From RGIG995 sp045635765 (GTDB lineage: Bacteria > Bacillota > Clostridia > Oscillospirales > UBA644): DNA of 16,292 nt. Where the stretch lies: the NCBI GenBank assembly GCA_045635765.1, contig JAZTWH010000048.1, positions 1 to 16,292 of the forward strand. The letters are read 5' to 3'. Below are positions 7,384-15,160 of this stretch, one piece after another. Position numbers and translations under genes: made by a program. Numbering within the stretch: the stretch's first letter is position 1; each line of letters starts with the position of its first letter. The notes beneath the pieces were generated by a model that did no database searches, was not told the DNA's origin, and saw only the letters and a program-made list of their open reading frames with translations.

Positions 7384-7418
7384 AAGAGCATCCCCCGCTA
7401 TGAACGGGGGATGCTCTT
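7384..7418. terminator. Bidirectional terminator between converging units
   Basis: A perfect 14-bp inverted repeat AAGAGCATCCCCCG / CGGGGGATGCTCTT closes a 7-nt loop. TTATT follows on the plus strand. On the minus strand the exit sequence is GTCTTATTATTTTT. It lies between the nad operon remnant and the converging yqeG, whose TAA stop (7418-7420) touches the stem. Confidence 0.9.
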
Positions 7419-7915
7419 TATTCGTAATCGTATTTGATTTTCTTTCGCAGGGGAATTTCCAACTTCCGTTTAAAGTGGACGAACCATCCCCCGTAGGTCC
7501 CAACGGGATCGACCAAAATGGACTTCATGCCGCAACGGCTTGCGGCGGCCATGTCGGTAAATAATTGGTCTCCCAGCAGTACCACCTTTTCCTTGGGCAG
7601 ATGTAACCGTTCAAGAGCCTTGAAAATAGCCTTTCTCGACGGTTTCAGTGCTTTGTAGAAGCAAGGTAGCCCTAATGGTGCCGCAAAGTCTTCCGTACGC
7701 TTTTTGTGATTATTGGAAACGATGCAGATCTTGATCCCAGCTTCGGTCAGCCCGTTGACCCAGGCGGCCACCTCTTCATCGGGAAGAAACACGTTTCTCG
7801 CTGCCAAGGTATCGTCCAGATCTGTGATGATTCCATCGATCCCCATTTCTTGCAACAGGGCAGGGGACACCTGAGTATATCTTCGCAGTCTGAGGGTGGG
7901 GGAATAGAAGCTCAT
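7418..7915 (-). CDS. yqeG: YqeG-family HAD phosphatase (subfamily IIIA)
   Basis: The 165-residue product is a haloacid-dehalogenase-fold protein of the YqeG family, phosphatases of uncertain natural substrate found throughout Bacillota. HAD motif I is TDLDDTLAARN (nucleophile Asp32, acid Asp34), motif II is IVSNN, motif III is the Lys in LKPSRKAIFKAL, and motif IV is LGDQLFTD. There is no inserted cap domain between motifs I and II, which fits class III. AGGAGG sits 4 nt before the ATG. The gene is downstream of rpsU, separated by a terminator that touches its ribosome site. In Bacillus yqeG lies beside ribosome-assembly genes such as yqeH, so a role near translation is possible but unproven. 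Confidence 0.88.
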   Translation of the reverse strand: MSFYSPTLRLRRYTQVSPALLQEMGIDGIITDLDDTLAARNVFLPDEEVAAWVNGLTEAGIKICIVSNNHKKRTEDFAAPLGLPCFYKALKPSRKAIFKALERLHLPKEKVVLLGDQLFTDMAAASRCGMKSILVDPVGTYGGWFVHFKRKLEIPLRKKIKYDYE

Positions 7916-7928
7916 AAATCCTCCTATG

Positions 7929-7959
7929 AAAAAAGTGCATGATGGGAATCATGCACTTT
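7929..7959 (-). terminator. Terminator of rpsU
   Basis: The 12-bp stem AAAGTGCATGAT / ATCATGCACTTT has a 4-nt loop. Read on the minus strand it ends in an uninterrupted run of six T, starting 7 nt after the rpsU stop codon. Only three bases separate the T-run from the AGGAGG of yqeG. Confidence 0.88.
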
Positions 7960-7966
7960 CGGATCG

Positions 7967-8143
7967 TTATTTATACTTGCGCTTTCTTGCGGCTTCGGAC
8001 TTCTTCTTGCGCTTGACGGAAGGCTTTTCGTAGTGTTCGCGTTTTCTCAGTTCAGCTAAAGTTCCGGCTTTCGCACACTGTCTCTTAAAACGACGGAGCG
8101 CATTATCCAACGATTCGTTTTCTTTGATCTTGATTTCAGACAT
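7967..8143 (-). CDS. rpsU: 30S ribosomal protein S21
   Basis: S21 is a small basic protein of the 30S platform near the anti-Shine-Dalgarno end of 16S rRNA, involved in initiation. The 58-residue product begins MSEIKIKENESLDNALRRFK, continues with RQCAKAGTLAELRKREHYEK, and ends in a basic tail KRKKKSEAARKRKYK. All of this is typical of Bacillota S21 in length and sequence. The ATG is preceded by GGAGGGAGGG at about 9 nt. It has its own strong promoter and its own terminator, so it is essentially monocistronic, with possible read-through into yqeG. Confidence 0.97.
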   Translation of the reverse strand: MSEIKIKENESLDNALRRFKRQCAKAGTLAELRKREHYEKPSVKRKKKSEAARKRKYK

Positions 8144-8204
8144 TTTTTAATTCCCTCCCTCCATCGTATACGCTGAAGGACTTGATTTCTCAAAATCCTA
8201 TAAT

Positions 8205-8233
8205 ATTATACACGAAAAAACCCTTTCTGTCAA
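8205..8233 (-). promoter_or_regulatory. Consensus promoter of rpsU
   Basis: On the minus strand TTGACA (8233-8228) and TATAAT (8210-8205) are both perfect matches with a 17-nt spacer. The predicted start near 8198 gives a leader of about 55 nt. The 9-bp inverted repeat AGGACTTGA (8238-8230, overlapping the -35 box) and TCAAGTCCT (8185-8177, in the early leader) brackets the promoter. Confidence 0.92.
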
Positions 8234-8248
8234 GTCCTGCAAGGGCAA

Positions 8249-8268
8249 AACAGGGGCAAGTTCCTGTT
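8249..8268. other. Small hairpin upstream of the rpsU promoter
   Basis: AACAGG / CCTGTT form a 6-bp stem around 8 nt. On the plus strand AATTTTTT follows. On the minus strand, the direction of hemZ, only TTTT is present including stem bases. It might stop antisense or hemZ read-through transcription, but the stem is short. Confidence 0.3.
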
Positions 8269-8278
8269 AATTTTTTGT

Positions 8279-8496
8279 GAACTTCAACGGCAAGGAATTT
8301 TCCGAAGCTAAAGTTCCGCCAAAGTTTTGGGATTCCGAAATCCCAGGTTCCATTTTAAAAAACTTGACAAAACTCGCCTTCCGTCCTGGCCAAGCTTGTC
8401 TGCGGGACGGAATTGTTCGCCCGATTCCACCTTTCTGAGCCTCCGAAACGCGGAAAAATTCCGGCTCTGATATGCTGGAAAATTCCGCCGGAGTTC
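8279..8496. repeat. Long imperfect inverted-repeat spacer between hemZ and rpsU
   Basis: This noncoding stretch starts and ends with matching inverted arms. GAACT, CGGC and GGAATTTTCC on the left (8279-8303) pair with GGAAAATTCC, GCCG and AGTTC on the right (8477-8496), with small bulges on the left. Nested near the centre is a second pair, TTCCGTCC (8379-8386) and GGACGGAA (8405-8412), around the palindrome CAAGCTTG. A 6-bp hairpin GGGATT/AATCCC lies between. Many ATTCCG-like words recur. It ends 3 nt from the hemZ stop codon. It could be a MITE-like element, a structured RNA end of hemZ mRNA, or both. No flanking target duplication is obvious. Confidence 0.5.
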
Positions 8497-8499
8497 GGC

Positions 8500-9873
8500 T
8501 TATTTCCACCTTTCCCGAAGATAGTTATAGGCAAATTTGGTGTTACATATGCGGGAGATCTTCCCATGTTCCAGCAATTTGGTGGTGGCGTTGGCACCTG
8601 CCCCATAGATGGGCTGCAGATCGTCCATCATGTAAATGTTGTACGGACTTTCGTATCCGGGCTTTGCGTACCCCACGTTTTCCAAATTTCCTACGGTGTT
8701 CTTTTGCCTGTAAAGATAATAGGGAATATATCCGTGATCTGCACAGTATTTTTGGGAGATCTCCACCATCTTAACGGCGTCCCTTGCGTTTTTCGTAAAT
8801 TCTTCCGGGTCCTCCTCTGCAAAATCCGCTGCGCGCTTCAGATATAGGGTGTGTACGGTAATATTATGGGGATCCAACGCCGTAATTCCTTGCATGGTCT
8901 GTTCAAAGGACTGGGGAGTATCTCCCGGAAGTCCGGCAATCAGATCAACGTTTACCGCAAGGTTCGTTTTGCGGGCCATTTCGTAGGCACGGAAAAAGTC
9001 TTCTGCCGTATGTCTGCGACCCACCAGCGACAAAATTCGGTCATTCAGCGTTTGGGGATTCACGCTTACCCGGGTAGCCCCCCCGGCCTCCATGGCCTTC
9101 AGCTTGTCTTCCGTGATGGTGTCCGGACGGCCGGCTTCTACGGTGTATTCCAGCAAATGATCCACGTCGATATTCTTTTTTACGGTCAGCATCAAGTCGT
9201 CCAACTGCCCTTCCGAAAGGGTGGTGGGCGTTCCGCCTCCTATATATACGGTTGTAATTCGGTGTCCACACTGTTTTGCAAAGGCGGTTTTTGCATAGAT
9301 TTCTTCCTTCAGGACCTCCAAATATTCGGGGATGAGACTGTGCTCGTCCCCCGTTACCTGGGACACGAAGGAGCAGTATTTGCACCGGCTGGGACAGAAG
9401 GGAATGGAAATATACATTCCCGCATCCCCCGGCTGATTGGCCCTTCGGGCATGGGTCTGTCCCTGGGCCGTCTGCTTGCAAAGGTCGATCTTCTCCGGCG
9501 TTACAAGGTAGGATTCCCTCATAACGTCCTCCGTTTTGGGCCCGTAGATCTTGGTTAGGGTCTCGTAAAACCGAATGGGACGTACCCCCGAAAGGATTCC
9601 CCAGGGGGAAGTGATGCCCGTCGCCGCAGAAAAAACGTCGTAGGCCGCCCGTTTGATGGCACACCGTTCTCCGTCGTGGAGGCTTGGATCAATTTCTCGG
9701 ACCGAGCGATAGGTTTTTCCCTTCCAGCAAAAGACTGCCTCGAATTCGGTTTCCTTTCGGGTTACAGCCAGAACCTTTCCCTTTTCTTCCGTAAATCCGT
9801 CCCGGGGGAAAAATAGATTGGAAAGAGCGATAATGTCAAAGGAATCGTCCGTATCCTTTAAGATTAATTTCAA
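8500..9873 (-). CDS. hemZ: HemZ-type radical SAM protein (coproporphyrinogen dehydrogenase-like)
   Basis: HemZ proteins are HemN-family radical SAM enzymes found in Bacillota, annotated as oxygen-independent coproporphyrinogen III dehydrogenases; the true activity in clostridia is uncertain. The 457-residue product has the long N-terminal extension that distinguishes HemZ from HemN/HemW (about residues 1-150, with the conserved GVRP at 96-99). The radical SAM core has CPSRCKYCSF, with cluster cysteines 160, 164 and 167. YIGGGTPTTL (from about 210), VSVNPQTLND and DLIAGLPGDT follow. The C-terminal NLENVGYAKPG and IYGAGANATTK match the family. I chose the TTG at 9873: GGGGGAG is 7 nt upstream and the TTG overlaps the stop of the preceding gene in a TTGA. 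In-frame sequence extends to another TTG at 9894 with no ribosome site. Confidence 0.9.
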   Translation of the reverse strand: MKLILKDTDDSFDIIALSNLFFPRDGFTEEKGKVLAVTRKETEFEAVFCWKGKTYRSVREIDPSLHDGERCAIKRAAYDVFSAATGITSPWGILSGVRPIRFYETLTKIYGPKTEDVMRESYLVTPEKIDLCKQTAQGQTHARRANQPGDAGMYISIPFCPSRCKYCSFVSQVTGDEHSLIPEYLEVLKEEIYAKTAFAKQCGHRITTVYIGGGTPTTLSEGQLDDLMLTVKKNIDVDHLLEYTVEAGRPDTITEDKLKAMEAGGATRVSVNPQTLNDRILSLVGRRHTAEDFFRAYEMARKTNLAVNVDLIAGLPGDTPQSFEQTMQGITALDPHNITVHTLYLKRAADFAEEDPEEFTKNARDAVKMVEISQKYCADHGYIPYYLYRQKNTVGNLENVGYAKPGYESPYNIYMMDDLQPIYGAGANATTKLLEHGKISRICNTKFAYNYLRERWK

Positions 9874-10499
9874 ATTCCGGCTCCCCCAATCCAATCCTCT
9901 TTGCCGATCTTCGTGGCAAATCCGTGGCCGGGATATACGGTGGTGTCTTCCGGCAAATGGGAAAGTCTCTTTAAAGATTCCAGCATTTTCTCCGGGTCTC
10001 CCAAGGGAAAATCCGTGCGTCCGTAGGTATCTTTAAACAGGGTGTCTCCCGAAAAAAGGATATGTTGATCCTTCCAGTAAAAGCACACGGAGCCCGGAGT
10101 GTGCCCCGGGGTATGCAGTACCTGTAGCGAAACCGTATCCTCCCCGCTTCCCAGCAGGATTTCATCCCCGTCCGATACGAAATCCGTCGCGGTATAATCG
10201 TATCTCCAATGGGGATCCGGGATCGATGCCGGAGCACGGAGGCTGTCATCATTCAGGTAGATCTCGTCATCCCGGTGCATCCATATCCGGGGAGATCCGC
10301 CAAAGGACAGATCCCCCAGGGCTGCCGTATGGTCCAAATGCCCGTGGGTAAGAAGAATGTCCGTAATGGGCAATTCTCCGCAAAATTTCCGTATTTTTTC
10401 GGGACAGTCTCCCGGATCGATTACGGCAACGCCATGGGAAAAGATCAGAAGATAGCAATTGGTTATCAGGTCTCCGACCAGGATTCTGCGTACCGTCAT
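9870..10499 (-). CDS. Metallo-beta-lactamase-fold hydrolase (glyoxalase II-like)
   Basis: This 209-residue protein is a small MBL-fold metal hydrolase of the glyoxalase II/YqgX type, of unknown precise substrate. The binuclear metal site is complete: THGHLDH (His52, His54, Asp56, His57), HTPGHTPGS (His133), SGDTLF (Asp152) and YPGHG (His192). There is no signal peptide, so it is cytoplasmic. Its ATG overlaps the dtd stop in ATGA and its stop overlaps the hemZ start in TTGA, so it sits in a tightly coupled chain. The order rel-dtd-MBL-hemZ is familiar from Clostridia. Confidence 0.9.
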   Translation of the reverse strand: MTVRRILVGDLITNCYLLIFSHGVAVIDPGDCPEKIRKFCGELPITDILLTHGHLDHTAALGDLSFGGSPRIWMHRDDEIYLNDDSLRAPASIPDPHWRYDYTATDFVSDGDEILLGSGEDTVSLQVLHTPGHTPGSVCFYWKDQHILFSGDTLFKDTYGRTDFPLGDPEKMLESLKRLSHLPEDTTVYPGHGFATKIGKEDWIGGAGI

Positions 10500-10945
10500 T
10501 TCAGCAACTCCTTCGTGTCCATTAAAATTGTTACCGGGCCGTCGCAGACCGTTTCGATCTTCATGTCCGCACCGAAAACTCCCGTCTTTACGGGGAGCAG
10601 TTCTCCCAGCTCATGGCAAAATTTCTCATACATAGGTTCTGCTATCTCCGGCCGGGCGGCGGCCCCGAAATAGGGACGGTTCCCTTCGGCACAGGACCCC
10701 AGCAGCGTGAATTGGGATACGGCCAACACTTCCGCCTTTGCATCGGCAGGGGAGACGTTCATTTTTCCCTGTGCATCTTCAAAGATCCGCAAATTGGCAC
10801 ACTTGCGTACCAAAAAACGAACCTCTTTTTCCGTGTCCTCGGGACAAACTCCCAGGAAAATCAGCATCCCTGCTCCAATCTCCGAAATCGGAGATCCGTC
10901 CACGGAAAGCTTTGCTCTGCGTACCCGTTGAATGACTGCTCTCAT
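10496..10945 (-). CDS. dtd: D-aminoacyl-tRNA deacylase Dtd
   Basis: Dtd removes D-amino acids (and glycine from tRNA-Ala) that were wrongly attached to tRNA. The 149-residue product is the normal length. It begins MRAVIQRVRRAKLSVDG and has the active-site SQFTLL (77-82) and the cis-Pro motif GPVT (136-139, here preceded by CD rather than the common N-x), which reads the substrate chirality. It starts 2 nt after the rel stop codon. The ribosome site, a GAGAGAG run inside the rel 3' end, is weak, so translation is probably coupled to rel. Confidence 0.96.
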   Translation of the reverse strand: MRAVIQRVRRAKLSVDGSPISEIGAGMLIFLGVCPEDTEKEVRFLVRKCANLRIFEDAQGKMNVSPADAKAEVLAVSQFTLLGSCAEGNRPYFGAAARPEIAEPMYEKFCHELGELLPVKTGVFGADMKIETVCDGPVTILMDTKELLK

Positions 10946-10947
10946 AA

Positions 10948-13092
10948 TTATGCTCTCTCTACTCGTAATACGTCCTTTAACTTCCGCAGACGTTTTGCAA
11001 TAATCTCCAAATGGGATAAACTGTGTACTTCAATGTTCAGAACCACCCGCACGTCTCCGTTGGGAATCTGTTGCATGGAAAGGCCCCGAGTCATAATGTG
11101 CATCTGGGCTAACGCCGAAGAAATATCGGCCAACAGGTCGATGCGGTTCAATGCGTCGATGGACAGGGTGGTGTTGAAATACTCGTTTTCCGCATCCTCC
11201 CAATGAACCTTGACCAAACGCCCGGGCTCGATTCCCTTCAGATGAGGGCAGTTGGTCTGGTGCACCGTGACCCCGTTCCCCCGGGTAATAAAGCCTACGA
11301 TCTCATCTCCCGGAACCGGAACGCAGCATCCTGCAAGGCGAACGAGACAGTTGTCGATGTCTTCCACTGCAACGCCGCTGACCGGCTTTTTCCGATTTCG
11401 CACCTGAGGCTGAATGGGTTGCTGTTCGGCCTGCTTTTTTATCAGCTTGGTGTAGTCAACCTTCAGCTTGGGCAGAATTTTGGAAATGGAAACCCCTCCG
11501 TAGCCAATGGCGGCGTACAGGTCTTCGATGGTTTCCAAATTGTACCGGGAAAGAATGGGGGCAAACAGTTCTTTTTCGTCCACGTTTGCTGTATTGATCA
11601 GACTCCGCTTCATTTCCCGTTCCAGATCTGCCCGACCTTGAACAATGTTTTCTTCCCGCTTCTCTTTTTTGAACCATTGGCGGATCTTCGCCTTCGCCTC
11701 GTTGGTCTTGACCAGGTTGAGCCAGTCCCGGGAAGGGCCGGCGGAAGAATCGGAGGTCAGAATTTCCACCACGTCGCCGTTCTGCATCTTGGAGGTCAAT
11801 TCCACGATCCGACCGTTGATTTTTGCCCCGATCATCTTGTTCCCCACCTGGGTATGAATGGCGTAGGCGAAGTCAATGACGGTGGAGTCCGCGTGTAAGG
11901 TAATAATATCCCCCTTGGGTGTAGAAACGAACACCTGATCGGCAAAGAGGTCGATCTTAAAGGTTTTCAGGAAGTCGTCCGCGTCGTTTACGTCGCTTTG
12001 TACCTCCAACAGCTTGCGTACCCATGCCAACTGCTCGTCTAAAGGATCCTTCCCGATGCGGCCGGTCTTGTATTTCCAGTGGGCCGCGATTCCCAATTCC
12101 GCAATCTTGTGCATCTCTTGGGTTCGAATTTGAATTTCAAACAGATACCCTTCGAAGGAAACGGTGGTATGCAGTGATTGGTACATATTGGGCTTGGGCG
12201 TTGCAATGTAGTCCTTTAACCTGCCTGGAATGGCGGAAAACTGATCGTGCATCAGCCCCAAAACGTTGTAACATTCCGTGGTTTTGTCAACGATGATCCG
12301 GAAGGCGTACAGGTCGTAAATTTCATCGAAATCCTTGTTCTGGTTGAACATTTTCCGATAAATGCTGTAAATATGCTTGATCCGGCTCTCAATGGACGCA
12401 TGAATCCCTTCCTGCTCCAGGGTGTCGGTGATGATCTTTTTAATGCGGACAAAACGCTCGTTGTTTTCGTGAAATACCTCCAGGTCGTTTACGATCTCGT
12501 CGTAACCGATGGGGTCAATGTATTTCAGGGCAATGTCCTCCAGCTCGGTCTTCAGGTTCTGAATTCCCAAACGGTGGGCCAGGGGGGCGTAGACCTCCAA
12601 GGTCTCCATGGCCTTACTTCGCTTTTTGTCTTCGGTCTGATATTCCAGAGTACGCATATTGTGCAGTCGGTCCGCCAGCTTGATCATGATGACCCGAATG
12701 TCTTTTGCCATGGCAAGAAGCATTTTGCGGAGATTCTCCACCTGCTGCTCTTCCTGGGACGTATAATTGATCCGTCCCAATTTGGTAACTCCGTCTACCA
12801 GCTCTGCAATTTCGGGAGAGAACCGCTGGGCAATATCATTCTTCGTTACGGCAGTATCCTCAACGACGTCGTGCAACAGGCTTGCAATAATGCAGGATTC
12901 GTCCATCCCGTAGGAGATGAGGATCTTTGCCACCTCCAACGGATGAATGATATAGGGTTCCCCTGATTTGCGTAATTGTCCGTGATGGGACTGGGCCGCA
13001 AAGGCCGCCGCATCCCGGATGCGATCAAGATCATAACGGACGTCGCTTTCGCCCGGTATTTTCAAGAACTCCAAAATAAGATCGTCGTACAT
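10948..13092 (-). CDS. relA: Bifunctional (p)ppGpp synthetase/hydrolase Rel
   Basis: This long RelA/SpoT homologue makes and degrades the alarmone (p)ppGpp in response to uncharged tRNA on the ribosome. The 714-residue product has an HD hydrolase domain with intact HDVVED (residues 74-79) and LADRLHN (139-145). The synthetase domain contains KHIYSIYRKM, YDLYAFRI and YIATPKPNMYQSLHTTV. The RLKD at 291-294 is the basic RxKD form typical of bifunctional enzymes rather than RelA. A TGS domain follows (about 385-445), then a cysteine-containing zinc-finger region (CLVRLAGCCVP ... TNCPHL) and a C-terminal ACT domain. I start at ATG 13092, with AAAGGA 7 nt upstream. An in-frame extension of 48 codons lies inside recJ and has no homology. 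It follows the recJ stop by 4 nt. Confidence 0.97.
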   Translation of the reverse strand: MYDDLILEFLKIPGESDVRYDLDRIRDAAAFAAQSHHGQLRKSGEPYIIHPLEVAKILISYGMDESCIIASLLHDVVEDTAVTKNDIAQRFSPEIAELVDGVTKLGRINYTSQEEQQVENLRKMLLAMAKDIRVIMIKLADRLHNMRTLEYQTEDKKRSKAMETLEVYAPLAHRLGIQNLKTELEDIALKYIDPIGYDEIVNDLEVFHENNERFVRIKKIITDTLEQEGIHASIESRIKHIYSIYRKMFNQNKDFDEIYDLYAFRIIVDKTTECYNVLGLMHDQFSAIPGRLKDYIATPKPNMYQSLHTTVSFEGYLFEIQIRTQEMHKIAELGIAAHWKYKTGRIGKDPLDEQLAWVRKLLEVQSDVNDADDFLKTFKIDLFADQVFVSTPKGDIITLHADSTVIDFAYAIHTQVGNKMIGAKINGRIVELTSKMQNGDVVEILTSDSSAGPSRDWLNLVKTNEAKAKIRQWFKKEKREENIVQGRADLEREMKRSLINTANVDEKELFAPILSRYNLETIEDLYAAIGYGGVSISKILPKLKVDYTKLIKKQAEQQPIQPQVRNRKKPVSGVAVEDIDNCLVRLAGCCVPVPGDEIVGFITRGNGVTVHQTNCPHLKGIEPGRLVKVHWEDAENEYFNTTLSIDALNRIDLLADISSALAQMHIMTRGLSMQQIPNGDVRVVLNIEVHSLSHLEIIAKRLRKLKDVLRVERA

Positions 13093-13096
13093 AGGC

Positions 13097-15160
13097 TTAT
13101 CCTTTTTCTGCGATAGAAATTTTGTCCCAATCGTGGGCTTTGCAGAGATCCACCTTCTTTTCCGTGCGGAAAAGGGTAATTTCCAGGGATTTTCCTGCCG
13201 TATATCGGAGCAATTCCAGCTCCTGCATCGTGTCAAGACAAAGCATCAGACGGCAATAGTTGAATTCCCCGTTGTAGCGGTTGTTGACCGCCCGGATGAC
13301 CGTTTCGGGACGGCGTAGAAGGAACCCCTCTGTTCCGTGGTTTAAGGCCGAGGCCGTCAGATAGCGGTAAAGGGCCACCATGGTCTTTCGGTTGATCCGG
13401 CAGTCTTCGGGAAGCTCGCAACCCTCCCTGCGGTAGGATGCATAGTGCTTTCGGTAGATCAGATCGTTTTTGTTGTCCGAAAACCGAATGCTTCGGATGG
13501 TAACGTTCAGCATGGGTCGATCACGGAACGATTTTTCAAAGATGGTACAGAAAATATCCACCGAATCTCCCTCGTTGCAATCCATCTCCTCCGGGCTATG
13601 CCCAAACCACATGGCGGTAAATTCGACGCCGTTCTTCTCCAGAGTTAAACGGGTGTGCTTGCCGCCTCCCACGCCGGTCAAAGTGCAGATCTTCAGATCC
13701 GTTGCCACCACAGAGGGATAGGGATTTCCGTTGCCGAAGGGTTCCAGGGCCGACAGCGACCGAACGAAATCCAAGGAAAAGGCCCCCTCGTCCACCTCAA
13801 ATTCTGCTTCGCAGGTGGGAATCAATGCTTCCTCCGGGATTTCCCGGTCCGCCTTCTCGGTGACGTCCCGTAGGAATTTTTCGTAATTTTCTTTTTTTAA
13901 CGTAAGGCCGACGGCCATTTCGTGCCCGCCGAAATTCTCCAGATATTGAGAGGATTTTCCCACCAACTCAAAGAGGTTGACCCCCCGGACGCTCCGGGCG
14001 GATCCCTTGGCCAAATCACCTTCAAAGCAAATCAGAATACAGGGCCGGGAATACCGTTCGGTCAGCCGTGACGCCGCGATTCCAATGACACCGTTATGCC
14101 AACGGTCGGAAGCATAGACCATCACTTTGTCCTTCGGCTCGTGGCCGGCAAGAATCAGGTCGATGTCTCGGACCACCTGCTGTTCCTTCTCTTTCCGTTC
14201 CACGTTGCAGTCGCAGAGGGCCTTTGCCAATTCCTCGGCCCTTGCCGGGTCGGACTCCAGCAGCAATTGGACCGAAACCCTGCAATCGCTGATCCGGCCG
14301 GCGGCATTCATCCGGGGTGCGATCTGGTAAGCAATGACGTTGGTGTCAATTTTTCCGTCGGTGCTTCCACTCATACGCAACAGGGCGGAGATGCCCGGGG
14401 GACACTCCCGTTCCAGATTTTGCAGTCCGTATTTTACGATGCACCGGTTTTCGTCCAGGATCGGCATAATGTCCGCAATGGTTCCGATGGCCGTAATTCC
14501 ACCGAACCGCCGGAAGGCTTCCATGGAATCCCTCATGCAGGCACTGATCAACTTAAATACGACCCCTACGCCGGCCAAATCCGGGAAAGGATACTCCGAA
14601 TCCTTTCGCTTGGGATTGACCACCGGGCAATCGGGCAAAACCTCCATGCACTCGTGATGATCGGTGACGATGACGTCCAGGCCGATTTGCTTTGCATGGG
14701 CAATTTCATTGACTGCCGTCGTTCCCGTATCCACGGTGATCAGCAGGTCTGTTCCGTTGTCGCGGATCCGTTCTAGGGCGGAGGGGTTCAGCCCGTATCC
14801 CTCCTCCAAGCGGGAAGGGATATAATAATCCAGGTTTTCCGTGCGGCCCGATAAGTATTGATACAGAATCACGGTCGAGGTGATCCCGTCCACGTCGTAA
14901 TCTCCGTATACCGTAATTTTTTCGTTATTGGCAATGGCCTTCTCCACCCGGGAGACGGCTTTGTCCATATCTGCAAGCAGAAACGGATCGTGAAGATTCC
15001 TTTGAAGATCGTTCTGCAAGAATCTTCGGATCTGCTCCTCGTCGGTCAGCCCCCGGTTGCACAGAAGACGGGCCACCGGCTCCGGCAGACCGTGGGTCTC
15101 TTTGATCCGGGCAACGGTTTCGCGGTCCTGTTGCAGTATGATCCATTTTTCATCAGTCAT
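13097..15160 (-). CDS. recJ: Single-stranded-DNA-specific exonuclease RecJ
   Basis: RecJ is a 5'-3' exonuclease on single-stranded DNA that acts in recombinational and mismatch repair. The 687-residue product belongs to the DHH phosphoesterase family. The metal-binding motifs are YGDYDVDGITST (Asp87, Asp89, Asp91), ITVDTGTTA (Asp144) and VTDHHE (Asp167-His168-His169). AGVGVVFKL, APRMNAAGRISD, DRWHNGVIGIAASRL, the DHHA1-type GSARSV and GGHEMAVGL complete the core. An OB-fold follows, then the C-terminal extension usual in Bacillota. ATG 15160 has AGGGGAA 5 nt upstream; both lie in the last of three 36-bp repeats. The stop is 4 nt before rel. Confidence 0.96.
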   Translation of the reverse strand: MTDEKWIILQQDRETVARIKETHGLPEPVARLLCNRGLTDEEQIRRFLQNDLQRNLHDPFLLADMDKAVSRVEKAIANNEKITVYGDYDVDGITSTVILYQYLSGRTENLDYYIPSRLEEGYGLNPSALERIRDNGTDLLITVDTGTTAVNEIAHAKQIGLDVIVTDHHECMEVLPDCPVVNPKRKDSEYPFPDLAGVGVVFKLISACMRDSMEAFRRFGGITAIGTIADIMPILDENRCIVKYGLQNLERECPPGISALLRMSGSTDGKIDTNVIAYQIAPRMNAAGRISDCRVSVQLLLESDPARAEELAKALCDCNVERKEKEQQVVRDIDLILAGHEPKDKVMVYASDRWHNGVIGIAASRLTERYSRPCILICFEGDLAKGSARSVRGVNLFELVGKSSQYLENFGGHEMAVGLTLKKENYEKFLRDVTEKADREIPEEALIPTCEAEFEVDEGAFSLDFVRSLSALEPFGNGNPYPSVVATDLKICTLTGVGGGKHTRLTLEKNGVEFTAMWFGHSPEEMDCNEGDSVDIFCTIFEKSFRDRPMLNVTIRSIRFSDNKNDLIYRKHYASYRREGCELPEDCRINRKTMVALYRYLTASALNHGTEGFLLRRPETVIRAVNNRYNGEFNYCRLMLCLDTMQELELLRYTAGKSLEITLFRTEKKVDLCKAHDWDKISIAEKG

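Noticed and set aside
8267..8509. 80-codon minus-strand open frame in the hemZ-rpsU spacer
   Set aside because: It overlaps the hemZ end and the inverted-repeat block, has no ribosome site, and its composition reflects the repeated TTCCG words rather than a protein.
8851..9558. 235-codon open frame on the plus strand inside hemZ
   Set aside because: It lies wholly opposite conserved radical SAM motifs and its translation resembles no protein family I know.
13093..13236. 48-residue N-terminal extension of Rel
   Set aside because: The stretch overlaps recJ in another frame, does not look like Rel sequence, and a good ribosome site precedes ATG 13092.
14096..14776. 226-codon open frame on the plus strand inside recJ
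   Set aside because: It is a shadow of recJ, overlapping the region with RecJ DHH-family motifs on the other strand.
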